DNA of 10,867 bases from Actinomycetota bacterium (GCA_016210805.1 JACQTL010000065.1:1-10867), one strand, 5' to 3'. Numbered from the stretch's first letter, positions 1-6,254 are shown. The notes: generated by a model not told the origin, from the sequence alone. A program made the numbers and translations.

Positions 1-1391
1 GCGAACTCCTGCCCGGTCTCGTGGCCCTTGCCCGCGATCACCAAGACGTCGCCCGTCGCGGCCTCGCGGACCCCCCGGCGGATCGCGGCTCGCCGGTCGG
101 GCTCGACGACGTACGCCCCCCCGCCGGCCCTGGCCCCCTCCTCGATCTCGGAGATGATGGCCAGGGGGTCCTCGCTCCGCGGGTTGTCGCTGGTCACGAC
201 GGTGAGGTCGGCCAGGCCCGTGGCCGCCCGGCCCATCAGCGGCCGCTTGGTCCGGTCCCGGTCCCCTCCCGCGCCGATCACGACGATCAGCCGGCCCTCG
301 GCCAGCGGCCGGGCGGCCCGGAGGACGTTCTCGATGCCGTCCGGGGTGTGCGCGTAGTCCACGACGACCAGGAAGTCCTGCCCGGCCTCCACGGGCTCCA
401 GCCGACCGGGGACCCCCGCCACCGCGCCCAGCCCGGCCACGATGGCCCCGTCCTCGATGCCGAGCTGGCGCGCCGCGGCGACCGCCGCCAGGCAGTTGTA
501 GACGTTGAAGAGCCCCCTGAGCCGGGAGGCCACCTCCAGGTCCCCGACCCTGAACGACAGCCCCTCGATCGTGGTCCGGACCTCGGTGGCCCGGACATCG
601 GCCCCCTCCCCCAGCCCGTAGGTGAGGGTGGGGAGGCCCGATCCGGCGAGCAGGCGGCCCTCCGGCGAGTCGTGGTTCACGGCCGCCCGCTCGGCCATCT
701 CGGGCGTGAACAGCCGTCGCTTGGCCTCGAAGTAGGCCTCCAGCGTCCCGTGGTAGTCCAGGTGGTCCTGGGACAGGTTCGTGAAGACGGCACACGAGTA
801 CCGGACCCCGTCCACCCGGTGCTGGTGTAGGCCGTGGGACGACACCTCCATGGCCACGGCCCCCACGCCGCGCTCGACCATGAGGGCGAGGAGGCGGTGG
901 AGGTCGGGGGCCTCGGGCGTCGTCCGGGGCTGGGGGATCGGGCCCTCGTCCACGCGCACGCCCGTGGTCCCGATGACCCCCGGGACCAGCCCGGCCGCCC
1001 GGAAGACCGACTCCATCAGGTAGGTCGTGGTGGTCTTCCCGTTGGTCCCGGTCACGCCCACGATCAGGAGGCGCGCGGCCGGGTGGCCGAAGACCCGCGA
1101 GGAGATCGGTCCCATGGCCGCCCGCACGGAGGGGACCAGGACCTGGGGGACGTCGAGGTCGGGGAGCCACCTCTCGACGACGAGCGCCGACGCCCCGGCG
1201 GCCGTGGCCTCGGTGGCGAACGCGTGCCCATCCACCCGGGCTCCCGGCACGCAGAAGAACAGCGTTCCCGGGCCCACCTCCTGGGAGCGGTAGGCGACGT
1301 CGCGAACCCGCGCCTCGCGGCGTCCGCGGATCTCGTGGTCGAGGCCCACCGGCAGCTCGGCCAGCGGCCTCCCGGCGGTCGACTCGGTCAT
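1..1391 (-). CDS. murE: UDP-MurNAc-L-Ala-D-Glu:meso-diaminopimelate ligase MurE, 3' end cut off by the window
   Basis: MurE is the cytoplasmic ATP-dependent ligase that adds the third stem-peptide residue to the UDP-MurNAc dipeptide in peptidoglycan synthesis. The frame is open from an ATG at 1391-1389 to the window edge, giving 463 complete codons. The Mur ligase P-loop GTNGKT is at residues 115-120. A DYHGT stretch is followed by K224, which falls where the carbamylated lysine of the family lies. DNPR at 402-405 is the signature of meso-DAP-adding enzymes; lysine-adding enzymes differ there. KGHE is near residue 458, so only a few tens of C-terminal residues are missing. No clear Shine-Dalgarno precedes the ATG. 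An in-frame GTG at 1469-1467 would add 26 residues but overlaps the candidate promoter, and the ATG gives normal family spacing. murE lies 237 bases downstream of ftsI instead of overlapping it. The assignment is secure. Confidence 0.97.
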   Translation of the reverse strand, partial: MTESTAGRPLAELPVGLDHEIRGRREARVRDVAYRSQEVGPGTLFFCVPGARVDGHAFATEATAAGASALVVERWLPDLDVPQVLVPSVRAAMGPISSRVFGHPAARLLIVGVTGTNGKTTTTYLMESVFRAAGLVPGVIGTTGVRVDEGPIPQPRTTPEAPDLHRLLALMVERGVGAVAMEVSSHGLHQHRVDGVRYSCAVFTNLSQDHLDYHGTLEAYFEAKRRLFTPEMAERAAVNHDSPEGRLLAGSGLPTLTYGLGEGADVRATEVRTTIEGLSFRVGDLEVASRLRGLFNVYNCLAAVAAARQLGIEDGAIVAGLGAVAGVPGRLEPVEAGQDFLVVVDYAHTPDGIENVLRAARPLAEGRLIVVIGAGGDRDRTKRPLMGRAATGLADLTVVTSDNPRSEDPLAIISEIEEGARAGGGAYVVEPDRRAAIRRGVREAATGDVLVIAGKGHETGQEF

Positions 1392-1459
1392 AGGTGACGT
1401 TGCGTGGAGCGTCGGGGATGGCCCCCGCTCGGGGAGGGTCCGGGGCTCGGACCGGCGGG

Positions 1460-1468
1460 ATTCTAGCA
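1460..1468 (-). promoter_or_regulatory. candidate extended -10 promoter for murE
   Basis: On the minus strand the bases read TGC then TAGAAT, a TGn-extended -10 matching the consensus hexamer at five of six positions. It is an A/T island in very GC-rich DNA. No TTGACA-like -35 is seen 16-18 bases upstream, as is usual for extended -10 promoters. Transcription would start near 1453, leaving about 60 bases of leader before the murE ATG. This would let murE be transcribed independently of the upstream dcw genes. It is inferred from motif and position only. Confidence 0.45.
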
Positions 1469-1476
1469 CCGGCCCC

Positions 1477-1488
1477 CCGGCGCGCCGG
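1477..1488. repeat. perfect 12-bp palindrome in the -35 zone of the murE promoter
   Basis: CCGGCGCGCCGG is identical to its reverse complement. It ends 8 bases upstream of the TGn of the candidate murE promoter and covers the place where a -35 element would lie. It could be an operator. However, GC palindromes arise often by chance in this composition, so confidence in a function is low. Confidence 0.25.
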
Positions 1489-1501
1489 TCCCTGGGCCGG
1501 G

Positions 1502-1520
1502 CCCCCGGCCTCCCCGGGGG
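1502..1520 (-). terminator. all-GC hairpin between ftsI and murE, possible weak terminator or attenuator
   Basis: CCCCCGG at 1502-1508 and CCGGGGG at 1514-1520 can form a 7-bp stem with a 5-base loop on either strand. It lies about 110 bases past the ftsI stop and about 110 bases before murE, just upstream of the candidate murE promoter. There is no T-tract after it on the minus strand, so it is not a classical intrinsic terminator. GC-only hairpins are sometimes terminators or pause sites in actinobacteria. The rest of the 1392-1628 spacer shows no coding potential that I can recognise. Confidence 0.25.
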
Positions 1521-1628
1521 TCGCCAGTCGAGCAGCGCCGCCGGGACCGGCTCGGGGCCGGGCGGCCGCCGTCCGGGGCGCGTCCACGCTTCCTGCCTCA
1601 CGGTTCCCCCCTCCGGTCCTCGGTTCGG

Positions 1629-3359
1629 TCACTCCAGGGGCATGCGATGCGGCGGCAGGCGGACCGGCTCCCCCGGCGCGATCCGCAGGCGGCCTATCGC
1701 GTGCAGGGCCACCGACCGGAACAGAGGGGCCGCCGCGATCCCGCCGTACACGGTCCTCGGCTCGTCGAGCATCACCGCGATCACGATCTCGGGGTCGGAG
1801 GCCGGCAGGAACCCGATGAACGAGGCCACGAAGAGGCGCTCGCTGTACCCCGCCTCGTTCACCAGGGGCTTGTGGGCCGTGCCCGTCTTGCCGGCGATCT
1901 GGTAGCCGGGGATCTCCGCCCGCGTCCCCGTCCCCGCCCGGACGGCGTAGACGAGCATCCTGGTGACCTTCCGGGAGGTGTCCTCGGAGACCACCCGCCG
2001 GGTGCCGGGGGGCGGGGCGGGGGTGAAGGTCCCTCCGGCGTCGACGGTCCCCCGGACCAGCCGGGGCTCCACCCAGACGCCGTCGTTGGCGATGGTCGCG
2101 TACACGGCGGCCATCTGCAGCGGCGTGACCGCGATCCCCACGCCGATCGGGATCGAGGCCATGCTGGTCGGCCACCACTCGTACACGGAGGGGACGAGGC
2201 CGCCGGACTCGCCCGGGAACCCGACGCCGGTCCGCTGCCCGAAGCCGAACCGGGCCAGGTACTGGGCCAGGGGCACCGAGCCGAGCCGGTCGGCCACGAG
2301 GATCGTCCCCACGTTGCTCGAGTGGGCGATGATGTCCCCCAGGGTCATGTCCATCGGGTCGTGGCGCTCGGCGTCCGAGAACGTCTTGTCCGCCACCTCG
2401 AGCGAGTCGGGCACCCGGATCGTCTCCCGGGGCTCCATCAGCCCCTCCTCGAGGAGGGCGGCGGCCGTGATCACCTTGTTCACCGACCCGGGCTCGTAGA
2501 CGTCGGTCACGGCCCGGTTCCGGCTCCGGTGGGCCAGGGTCCGGGGCGAGAGCGACGAGAGGTCGTTCGGGTCGAACCACGGGTAGGTCGCCATGGCCAG
2601 CACGTCTCCGTTGTCGACGTCCAGGATGACGACCGTCCCGCCCCGGGCCCGGTTCCGCTTGACGGCGTCCTGGAGGGCGAGCTGGGCCCGGTACTGGAGG
2701 GCCCGGTCGATCGTGGTCACCAGGTCGTGGCCGGGGGTCGGGGGCACGTCGCGGTGGATCCCCTGGGGGATCACCCGGCCCCTGGGGTCGAGCTCGAGGA
2801 CCCTCTCCCCCGCCGAGCCCGACAGCTCGTCCTCGTACTGGTACTCGAGGCCGGACAGCCCGACGCCGTCCACCCCCACCAGCCCGACCACCTGGGGAGC
2901 GACGAGCCCCGCCGCCGGGTAGTAGCGCTTCGACTCGTCGAGGAGCCCGATCCCCGGGAGCCCCAGCCGGTCGATCGCCGTGGCCGTGCGGAGGTCGACC
3001 TGGCGGGCCAGGTACACGAACGACCCCTCCCGCTCCAGGCGGGAGCGGATGTCCCGGGGCCGGACCCCCAGGATCCCCGCGATCCGCCGGGCCGTGCCCA
3101 CGGGGTCCACGACGTAGCGGGGATCGGCGTAGACCGCCGCGGCGTCCAGGGACAGGGCCAGGTCCTCACCGTCCCGGTCGAGGATCGTGCCCCGGGTGGC
3201 CGGAACGGGGATCTCCCGCAGACGCTGCTCCAGGGCCAGCGTCGAGTACGCCTCGGCCTCCCGGACCTGCAGGACGGTGAGCCTGACCAGGACCGAGGAG
3301 AGCCCGAACGCCAGGCCCACCAGCAGGCCGATCAGCCGGCGGACCGGGGGTCGGGTCAC
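1629..3359 (-). CDS. ftsI: class B penicillin-binding protein, septal peptidoglycan transpeptidase FtsI/PbpB
   Basis: FtsI is the membrane-anchored septal transpeptidase that cross-links peptidoglycan at the division site, working with FtsW and the FtsQ/L/B-type bitopic proteins. The 576 residues run from a GTG at 3359-3357, with GGAGG (3364-3368) four bases upstream. In order there is a short basic N-terminus, one membrane span at about residues 10-31, the class B dimerisation region starting with RGTILDRDG at 56-64, and the transpeptidase domain. The acylated serine motif is SVNK at 292-295, the second motif SSN at 347-349 and the third KTG at 491-493, so all catalytic residues are present. 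The SxxK inner residues V-N differ from the more usual T-M or T-F. No PASTA domains follow, and the protein ends about 80 residues after KTG. It overlaps the ftsL-like stop by four bases (GTGA). A SpoVD- or sporulation-type paralogue is less likely given the dcw position. Confidence 0.96.
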   Translation of the reverse strand: MTRPPVRRLIGLLVGLAFGLSSVLVRLTVLQVREAEAYSTLALEQRLREIPVPATRGTILDRDGEDLALSLDAAAVYADPRYVVDPVGTARRIAGILGVRPRDIRSRLEREGSFVYLARQVDLRTATAIDRLGLPGIGLLDESKRYYPAAGLVAPQVVGLVGVDGVGLSGLEYQYEDELSGSAGERVLELDPRGRVIPQGIHRDVPPTPGHDLVTTIDRALQYRAQLALQDAVKRNRARGGTVVILDVDNGDVLAMATYPWFDPNDLSSLSPRTLAHRSRNRAVTDVYEPGSVNKVITAAALLEEGLMEPRETIRVPDSLEVADKTFSDAERHDPMDMTLGDIIAHSSNVGTILVADRLGSVPLAQYLARFGFGQRTGVGFPGESGGLVPSVYEWWPTSMASIPIGVGIAVTPLQMAAVYATIANDGVWVEPRLVRGTVDAGGTFTPAPPPGTRRVVSEDTSRKVTRMLVYAVRAGTGTRAEIPGYQIAGKTGTAHKPLVNEAGYSERLFVASFIGFLPASDPEIVIAVMLDEPRTVYGGIAAAPLFRSVALHAIGRLRIAPGEPVRLPPHRMPLE

Positions 3360-3745
3360 GGCGCCTCCGTCCCCCGGGGCCCCGATCTAAAGGAGTGCTC
3401 GCCGGCGTGCAGGTACACGACGGAGCTCGGCGGGGGGAGGCGGAGGCCCAGCCGCCTGGCCTCCCGGGCGATGCGGGCCGGGGACGACAGCCGGGCCACG
3501 GACAGACGGCGCATCTCCACGGACCTGGTGAGGCGCTCCGCCCGGTCCGACAGCTCGTCCAGGCGGAAGGAGCTCTGGGTGACCCGCACGTTCAGCACCA
3601 CCAGGCCGAGGACCATCGCGCCCACCAGGAGCCCGGACAGGGCCAGGAACGCGGCCCGGCCCCGGTGGGGAGCAGGCCGGCGCCGGGGCGCCGGCCGGCG
3701 GGCGGGACGGGGGGCGTACCGGACGGCGCGGGCCGGTGCGCTCAC
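3356..3745 (-). CDS. ftsL: FtsL/DivIC-like bitopic cell division protein
   Basis: The 129-residue protein has the FtsL layout and position. A strongly basic, proline- and arginine-rich cytoplasmic N-terminus (about 1-30) is followed by one membrane span (about 31-52) and then a predicted coiled coil (about 55-87). After that comes an SPARIAREARRLGL block (88-101), the short motif typical of the FtsL/DivIC family. The tail is poorly conserved. Such proteins connect the divisome scaffold to FtsI and FtsW. The start is GTG at 3745-3743 with GGGGAGG (3750-3756) four bases upstream. It overlaps the rsmH stop by four bases and its own stop overlaps the ftsI GTG by four bases, which suggests tight coupling. 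Sequence conservation in this family is low, so the name rests mainly on architecture and synteny. It could equally be labelled a septum formation initiator-like protein. Confidence 0.85.
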   Translation of the reverse strand: MSAPARAVRYAPRPARRPAPRRRPAPHRGRAAFLALSGLLVGAMVLGLVVLNVRVTQSSFRLDELSDRAERLTRSVEMRRLSVARLSSPARIAREARRLGLRLPPPSSVVYLHAGEHSFRSGPRGTEAP

Positions 3746-4620
3746 GCAGCCTCCCCGGAGGCTCGCTCGGCGGCCCGGAGGCGGGCGCTCCGGGCCCGCG
3801 GGTTCGCGGCCACCTCGGCCTCGGCCGGGCGGAGGGGCTTGCGGGTGAGCACGGTGAGCCGCTCCTCGCCCAGGAAGAACCGCTTGACGATGCGGTCCTC
3901 CAGGGAGTGGTAGGCGATCACGACGATGCGGCCCCCGGGAGCGAGGAGCTCCGCCGTCCGAGGCAGGGAGGCGGCGAGCTCCTCGAGCTCCCGGTTGACC
4001 GCGATGCGGAGCGCCTGGAACGTGCGGCGGGCCGGGTGGGGGGCACCCCGCGCCCGCGCCCTGGGGACCGCCCCGGCGACGATGCGAGCCAGCTCGCCCG
4101 TCGTCGCGATGGGCCGGCGGGCTCGCGCCCGCCCGATGGCCCCGGCGATCCTCCTCCAGTGACGCTCCTCACCGTATTCCCGGAGGAGTCGGCCGAGCTC
4201 CTCCTCCGGCGCCTGGTTCACGATGTCCGCCGCGGTCCGCCCCCCGGTCCCCATCCGCATGTCCAGGGGCCCCTCGACCCGGTAGCCGAACCCCCGGGCC
4301 GGCGTCCCGAGCTGCATCGAGGAGAGGCCGAGGTCGTACAGGGCCCCGTCCACCCGCTCCTCGGGGTGCTCCGAGAACCGCCCGACCACGGCGTGGAAGC
4401 GGTCCCCGTACGGGGACAGGCGCTCCCGGGCCGCGGCCACCGCTTCGGGGTCCCGGTCCACCCCGACCACCCTGCCGACGCCCGCCTCCAGGAGGGCCAG
4501 CGAGTGCCCGCCCTGGCCGAGCGTGAGGTCCGCGACCACGTCGCGGCCGCCGAGGAACCCGACCACCTCGGCCACCATGACCGGCTCGTGCCGGATCGCG
4601 TCCCCGACCCCGTCCGCCAC
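3742..4620 (-). CDS. rsmH: 16S rRNA (cytosine(1402)-N(4))-methyltransferase RsmH (MraW)
   Basis: RsmH uses S-adenosylmethionine to methylate N4 of C1402 in the ribosomal P-site of 16S rRNA. It is nearly always the second named gene of dcw clusters. The 292 residues carry the family signatures in order: HEPVM near residue 11, DLTLGQGGHS (SAM loop, about 31-40), GVDRDP (about 53-58), DLGLSSMQL and GPLDMRM in the first half, then AYHSLEDRIVK and a C-terminal RKPLRP followed by NPRARSARLR. Length is close to the usual 300. The GTG start at 4620-4618 is the only one that keeps the HEPVM motif. It has no good Shine-Dalgarno but lies four bases after the stop of the 44-codon gene at 4625. Translation therefore probably depends on reinitiation after that small gene. 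Its stop overlaps the ftsL-like start. Confidence 0.97.
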   Translation of the reverse strand: MADGVGDAIRHEPVMVAEVVGFLGGRDVVADLTLGQGGHSLALLEAGVGRVVGVDRDPEAVAAARERLSPYGDRFHAVVGRFSEHPEERVDGALYDLGLSSMQLGTPARGFGYRVEGPLDMRMGTGGRTAADIVNQAPEEELGRLLREYGEERHWRRIAGAIGRARARRPIATTGELARIVAGAVPRARARGAPHPARRTFQALRIAVNRELEELAASLPRTAELLAPGGRIVVIAYHSLEDRIVKRFFLGEERLTVLTRKPLRPAEAEVAANPRARSARLRAAERASGEAA

Positions 4621-4624
4621 CGTC

Positions 4625-4759
4625 TCAACCGAGGAGTCGGACGACCAGGAGCCCCACCAGGACCACCCCGGCGAGAGTCCCGGCCATGAGCCCCAGCAGG
4701 GAGAGGCTCTCCACGATCTCCCTGCCGAGGGTCTCCCTCACACCGGCCGTCCTGCTCAT
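4625..4759 (-). CDS. unnamed 44-residue single-span membrane protein between mraZ and rsmH
   Basis: I do not recognise this as a named family. The ATG at 4759-4757 overlaps the mraZ stop in an ATGA arrangement and is preceded by a perfect AGGAGG five bases upstream, a better ribosome site than most genes here. The stop lies four bases before the rsmH GTG. The protein has a short charged, probably amphipathic N-terminus (residues 1-18, including RETLGREIVES) and a hydrophobic segment from about 19 to 43. G23, G27 and G31 form a GxxxGxxxG glycine zipper, a pattern known to support helix packing in membranes. It ends RLLG. Operon position suggests a role beside the divisome proteins FtsL and FtsI, or simply a coupling device that delivers ribosomes to rsmH. 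Both are inference. The start, ribosome site and coupling are seen directly. Confidence 0.8.
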   Translation of the reverse strand: MSRTAGVRETLGREIVESLSLLGLMAGTLAGVVLVGLLVVRLLG

Positions 4760-5193
4760 CCCTGCCTCCTTTTCTCCGACAGCGCGCCGGTCACGTACGC
4801 CGGGATGTTGTCGTCCTCGTACCGGGTCCACTCGGCCGCGTCCCAGATCTCGAGCCGCCTCCGGCTCCCCACCACGACGACTTCCCGCCCGATCCCGGCC
4901 TTGGCCCGCAGGCGGGGCGGGATGGTCAGGCGCCCGTTCTTGTCCACGCCCACCTCCTCGGCGTAGCCGAAGAAGAACCGGGACAGCGCCCGGGCCCGCT
5001 CGTCCGATAGTGGGAGCTCGTCGATCTCGGCGGCCCGTCGCACGTACTCGTCCTGCGGGAAGGCGAACAGGCACCGCTCGTGGCCGAGGGTCAGGACCCC
5101 GCCGCCCGCGAAGGCCTCCCGGAACTTGCCGGGCAGCGAGATGCGGCCCTTCTCGTCGAGCTGGTAGTTGTGCATGCCGAGCAGCTCGGCCAC
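4756..5193 (-). CDS. mraZ: transcriptional regulator MraZ
   Basis: MraZ is an AbrB-like, ring-forming DNA-binding protein that opens most dcw operons and in several bacteria represses its own promoter by binding short direct repeats. The chosen GTG start at 5193-5191 gives 145 residues, the usual family size. It has GGGGAG (5199-5204) five bases upstream. It keeps LLGMHNYQLDEKGR, which aligns with the canonical N-terminus; the ATG six codons later would delete part of it. Two copies of the MraZ half-motif are visible: DEKGR at 13-17 followed by ISLP, and DKNGR at 84-88 followed by LTIP. The C-terminal EIWD block is also typical. An upstream TTG at 5217 would extend the protein through the ribosome site and is rejected. 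Its stop overlaps the 44-codon gene by four bases. A candidate operator lies 40-60 bases upstream. Confidence 0.96.
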   Translation of the reverse strand: MAELLGMHNYQLDEKGRISLPGKFREAFAGGGVLTLGHERCLFAFPQDEYVRRAAEIDELPLSDERARALSRFFFGYAEEVGVDKNGRLTIPPRLRAKAGIGREVVVVGSRRRLEIWDAAEWTRYEDDNIPAYVTGALSEKRRQG

Positions 5194-5227
5194 GCGTGCT
5201 CCCCTTCTCCTCCACAAACGAACCCCG

Positions 5228-5258
5228 TTTCTACCACATCCACTCCACCCAGATGCAA
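5228..5258 (-). promoter_or_regulatory. candidate mraZ/dcw operon promoter
   Basis: On the minus strand there is a -35-like TTGCAT at 5258-5253 and an extended -10, TGG followed by TAGAAA, at 5236-5228. The spacing of 19 bases is longer than the ideal 17. Transcription would start near 5221, giving a leader of roughly 28 bases that contains the mraZ ribosome site. The location just upstream of the first dcw gene fits. It is assigned from motif and position only. Confidence 0.5.
5234..5251 (-). promoter_or_regulatory. candidate MraZ-binding direct repeats (TGG-type)
   Basis: Between the -35-like and -10 elements of the mraZ promoter the minus strand reads TGGGTGGAGTGGATGTGG. TGG occurs at offsets 0, 4, 9 and 15, including a tandem GTGGA-GTGGA. 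Known MraZ operators are short direct repeats of TGGGN or GTGG type just upstream of mraZ. The spacing here is less regular than the textbook repeats, so this is a plausible but unproven autoregulatory site. Confidence 0.4.
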
Positions 5259-5313
5259 GGTTCGATCGCGGGATCTCGGGAGTCGGCGGTGGCGCGGGGT
5301 GGGGAGCGGGGCG

Positions 5314-5808
5314 CTAGGCCCCGGTGGACGCGAGGTACGGCTCCCACTCCGGTTCGAGCTTGCCCAGCGAGAGCCGGAAGCCGTCCGAGGGGATGAAGGG
5401 AGAGCGGGACAGGCGGAGCCCCACCTCGTGGTGGAGGCGGTTCTTCTTCCTGGAGTTGCACCGCCGGCACGCGGCGACGACGTTCTCCCAGGTGTGAGCC
5501 CCGCCCCGGGACCGGGGGATCACGTGGTCCACGTTCTCTGCGGGGGCCCCGCAGTACTGGCAGGCCCACCCGTCCCGGGCGAAGACGGCCCGGCGGGTGA
5601 GGGCGGCGTGGGCCCGGTACGGGACCCTGACGAAGTACCTCAGCCTGACCACGGAGGGGGCCGGCACGGCCAGGCGCTCGGAGCGGAAGACCACCCCGTT
5701 GGACACCACGACCTCGGCCTTCTCCTTGAGCACGAGCACGACGGCCCGTCTCGCCGGTACCACCGCGAGAGGCCCATCCGTCACGTTCAGAACGAGTGAT
5801 CTACCCAT
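5314..5808 (-). CDS. HNH endonuclease
   Basis: This is a 164-residue HNH nuclease-fold protein. The C-terminal half holds a zinc-binding CQYC (C83, C86), then VDHVIPRSRGG with the catalytic-type D94-H95, then H105 and N109 (HTWEN), then CRRC (C114, C117) followed by NSRKK. This is the ββα-metal HNH core with a structural zinc. The N-terminal about 65 residues form a domain I do not recognise, with many valines and repeated basic residues. The ATG at 5808-5806 is preferred: the frame stays open upstream to 5922, but that part runs through the -10 element at 5828-5836 and reads as low-complexity. The leader would be only about 13 bases without a Shine-Dalgarno. Stand-alone HNH proteins of this kind are common actinobacterial chromosomal genes. 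The substrate is unknown, and there is no methylase, phage gene or toxin partner nearby. Confidence 0.88.
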   Translation of the reverse strand: MGRSLVLNVTDGPLAVVPARRAVVLVLKEKAEVVVSNGVVFRSERLAVPAPSVVRLRYFVRVPYRAHAALTRRAVFARDGWACQYCGAPAENVDHVIPRSRGGAHTWENVVAACRRCNSRKKNRLHHEVGLRLSRSPFIPSDGFRLSLGKLEPEWEPYLASTGA

Positions 5809-5827
5809 CGGCCGGGCTCGTGGGCCG

Positions 5828-5836
5828 AGTATAGCA
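5828..5836 (-). promoter_or_regulatory. candidate extended -10 promoter for the HNH gene
   Basis: The minus strand reads TGC followed by TATACT, an extended -10 matching the hexamer consensus at five of six positions. There is no recognisable -35. Transcription would begin about 12-13 bases before the ATG at 5808, giving an almost leaderless mRNA. This agrees with the absence of a ribosome site and supports that start. Confidence 0.55.
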
Positions 5837-5904
5837 ACGCCCCTCCCGGCCCCCGGTGGTGCCCGGCGGCCCATCCGGCCGTCCGATCCGGGGGCCGGAG
5901 GTGC

Positions 5905-5933
5905 TTGACGCGGGCGAATCACAATGGTGTGAT
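5905..5933 (+). promoter_or_regulatory. candidate rightward promoter overlapping an inverted repeat
   Basis: TTGACG at 5905-5910 matches the -35 consensus at five of six positions. After exactly 17 bases comes TGTGAT at 5928-5933, preceded by TGG as an extended -10. The inverted repeat at 5916-5935 fills most of the spacer and the -10, so a protein bound there would block polymerase. If active, the transcript would cross about 325 bases before moxR. Confidence 0.5.
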
Positions 5934-5935
5934 TC
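5916..5935. promoter_or_regulatory. perfect 8+8 inverted repeat, probable operator
   Basis: GAATCACA (5916-5923) and TGTGATTC (5928-5935) are exact reverse complements separated by ATGG. The site is less GC-rich than its surroundings and sits on the -10 and spacer of a promoter-like pair. The arms read TCACA-N4-TGTGA, which is the reverse order of the CRP-type TGTGA-N6-TCACA, so it is not a CRP site. I cannot name the regulator. A dimeric winged-helix or other helix-turn-helix repressor is the simplest inference. Confidence 0.6.
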
Positions 5936-5971
5936 CACTCGAAGGCGGCGGCTCGGCCCGTGCCCCAGTAT

Positions 5972-5984
5972 GTAGGATGCCTAC
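5972..5984 (+). promoter_or_regulatory. small dyad with an overlapping possible -10
   Basis: GTAGG (5972-5976) and CCTAC (5980-5984) flank ATG as a 5-bp inverted repeat. TAGGAT at 5973-5978 fits the TAnnnT form of actinobacterial -10 elements. No -35 is seen about 17 bases upstream. This may be a second rightward start site, but the evidence is weak. Confidence 0.25.
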
Positions 5985-6235
5985 GAAGCGAATAGGGGCC
6001 GCGCGGGGCGTCCGAAATATGAGGGCCGGGCCCCCGCCGCCTTCACCATCGTCCCCCCACCTTCCTCAACTCCACCGCCACGACGTTCTGCCGGGTCCCG
6101 CCACGGCCTGCCCGGATGCCGCATCTCGGTCAGGCCGGGAACCACCGCCCCCCGGGGGCCGTCCGAATCGCAGGGACCGCCGCCGCGCCGCGAGCCGCCT
6201 GGAGGCCGGGGGGCTCGGACGGACGTATCCCTCGG

Positions 6236-6241
6236 TAAGAT
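6236..6241 (+). promoter_or_regulatory. candidate -10 of the moxR operon promoter
   Basis: TAAGAT fits TAnnnT and TATAAT at four or more positions, and it stands out in GC-rich surroundings. Transcription would begin around 6248, seven bases before the GGAGGT ribosome site at 6255-6260. No -35 match is apparent. If it is used, the ATG at 6240-6242 cannot be the start codon, which supports the GTG at 6267. Confidence 0.4.
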
Positions 6242-6254
6242 GGAGCCACTGGGC

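Noticed and set aside
1647..3848. A 733-codon plus-strand open frame opposite ftsI and ftsL
   Set aside because: It is antisense to clear genes with catalytic motifs, and its product is GC-driven Pro/Gly/Arg/Asp-rich sequence without domains.
4618..5215. A 196-codon minus-strand frame containing the small membrane protein as its C-terminus
   Set aside because: Its upstream part is the mraZ gene read in another frame. The ATG at 4759 with AGGAGG gives the credible 44-residue gene.
5809..5922. An N-terminal extension of the HNH protein by 38 codons
   Set aside because: It would run through a good extended -10 promoter and encodes low-complexity residues unlike the family.
5985..6053. A 22-codon minus-strand frame with an AGGAAGG-like sequence before its ATG, ending near 5985
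   Set aside because: It is too short and unsupported. The surrounding frame is open only because of base composition, and there is no promoter or conserved feature.
6149..6158. CCCCCGGGGG palindrome in the moxR upstream region
   Set aside because: It has no loop and is expected by chance in this composition.
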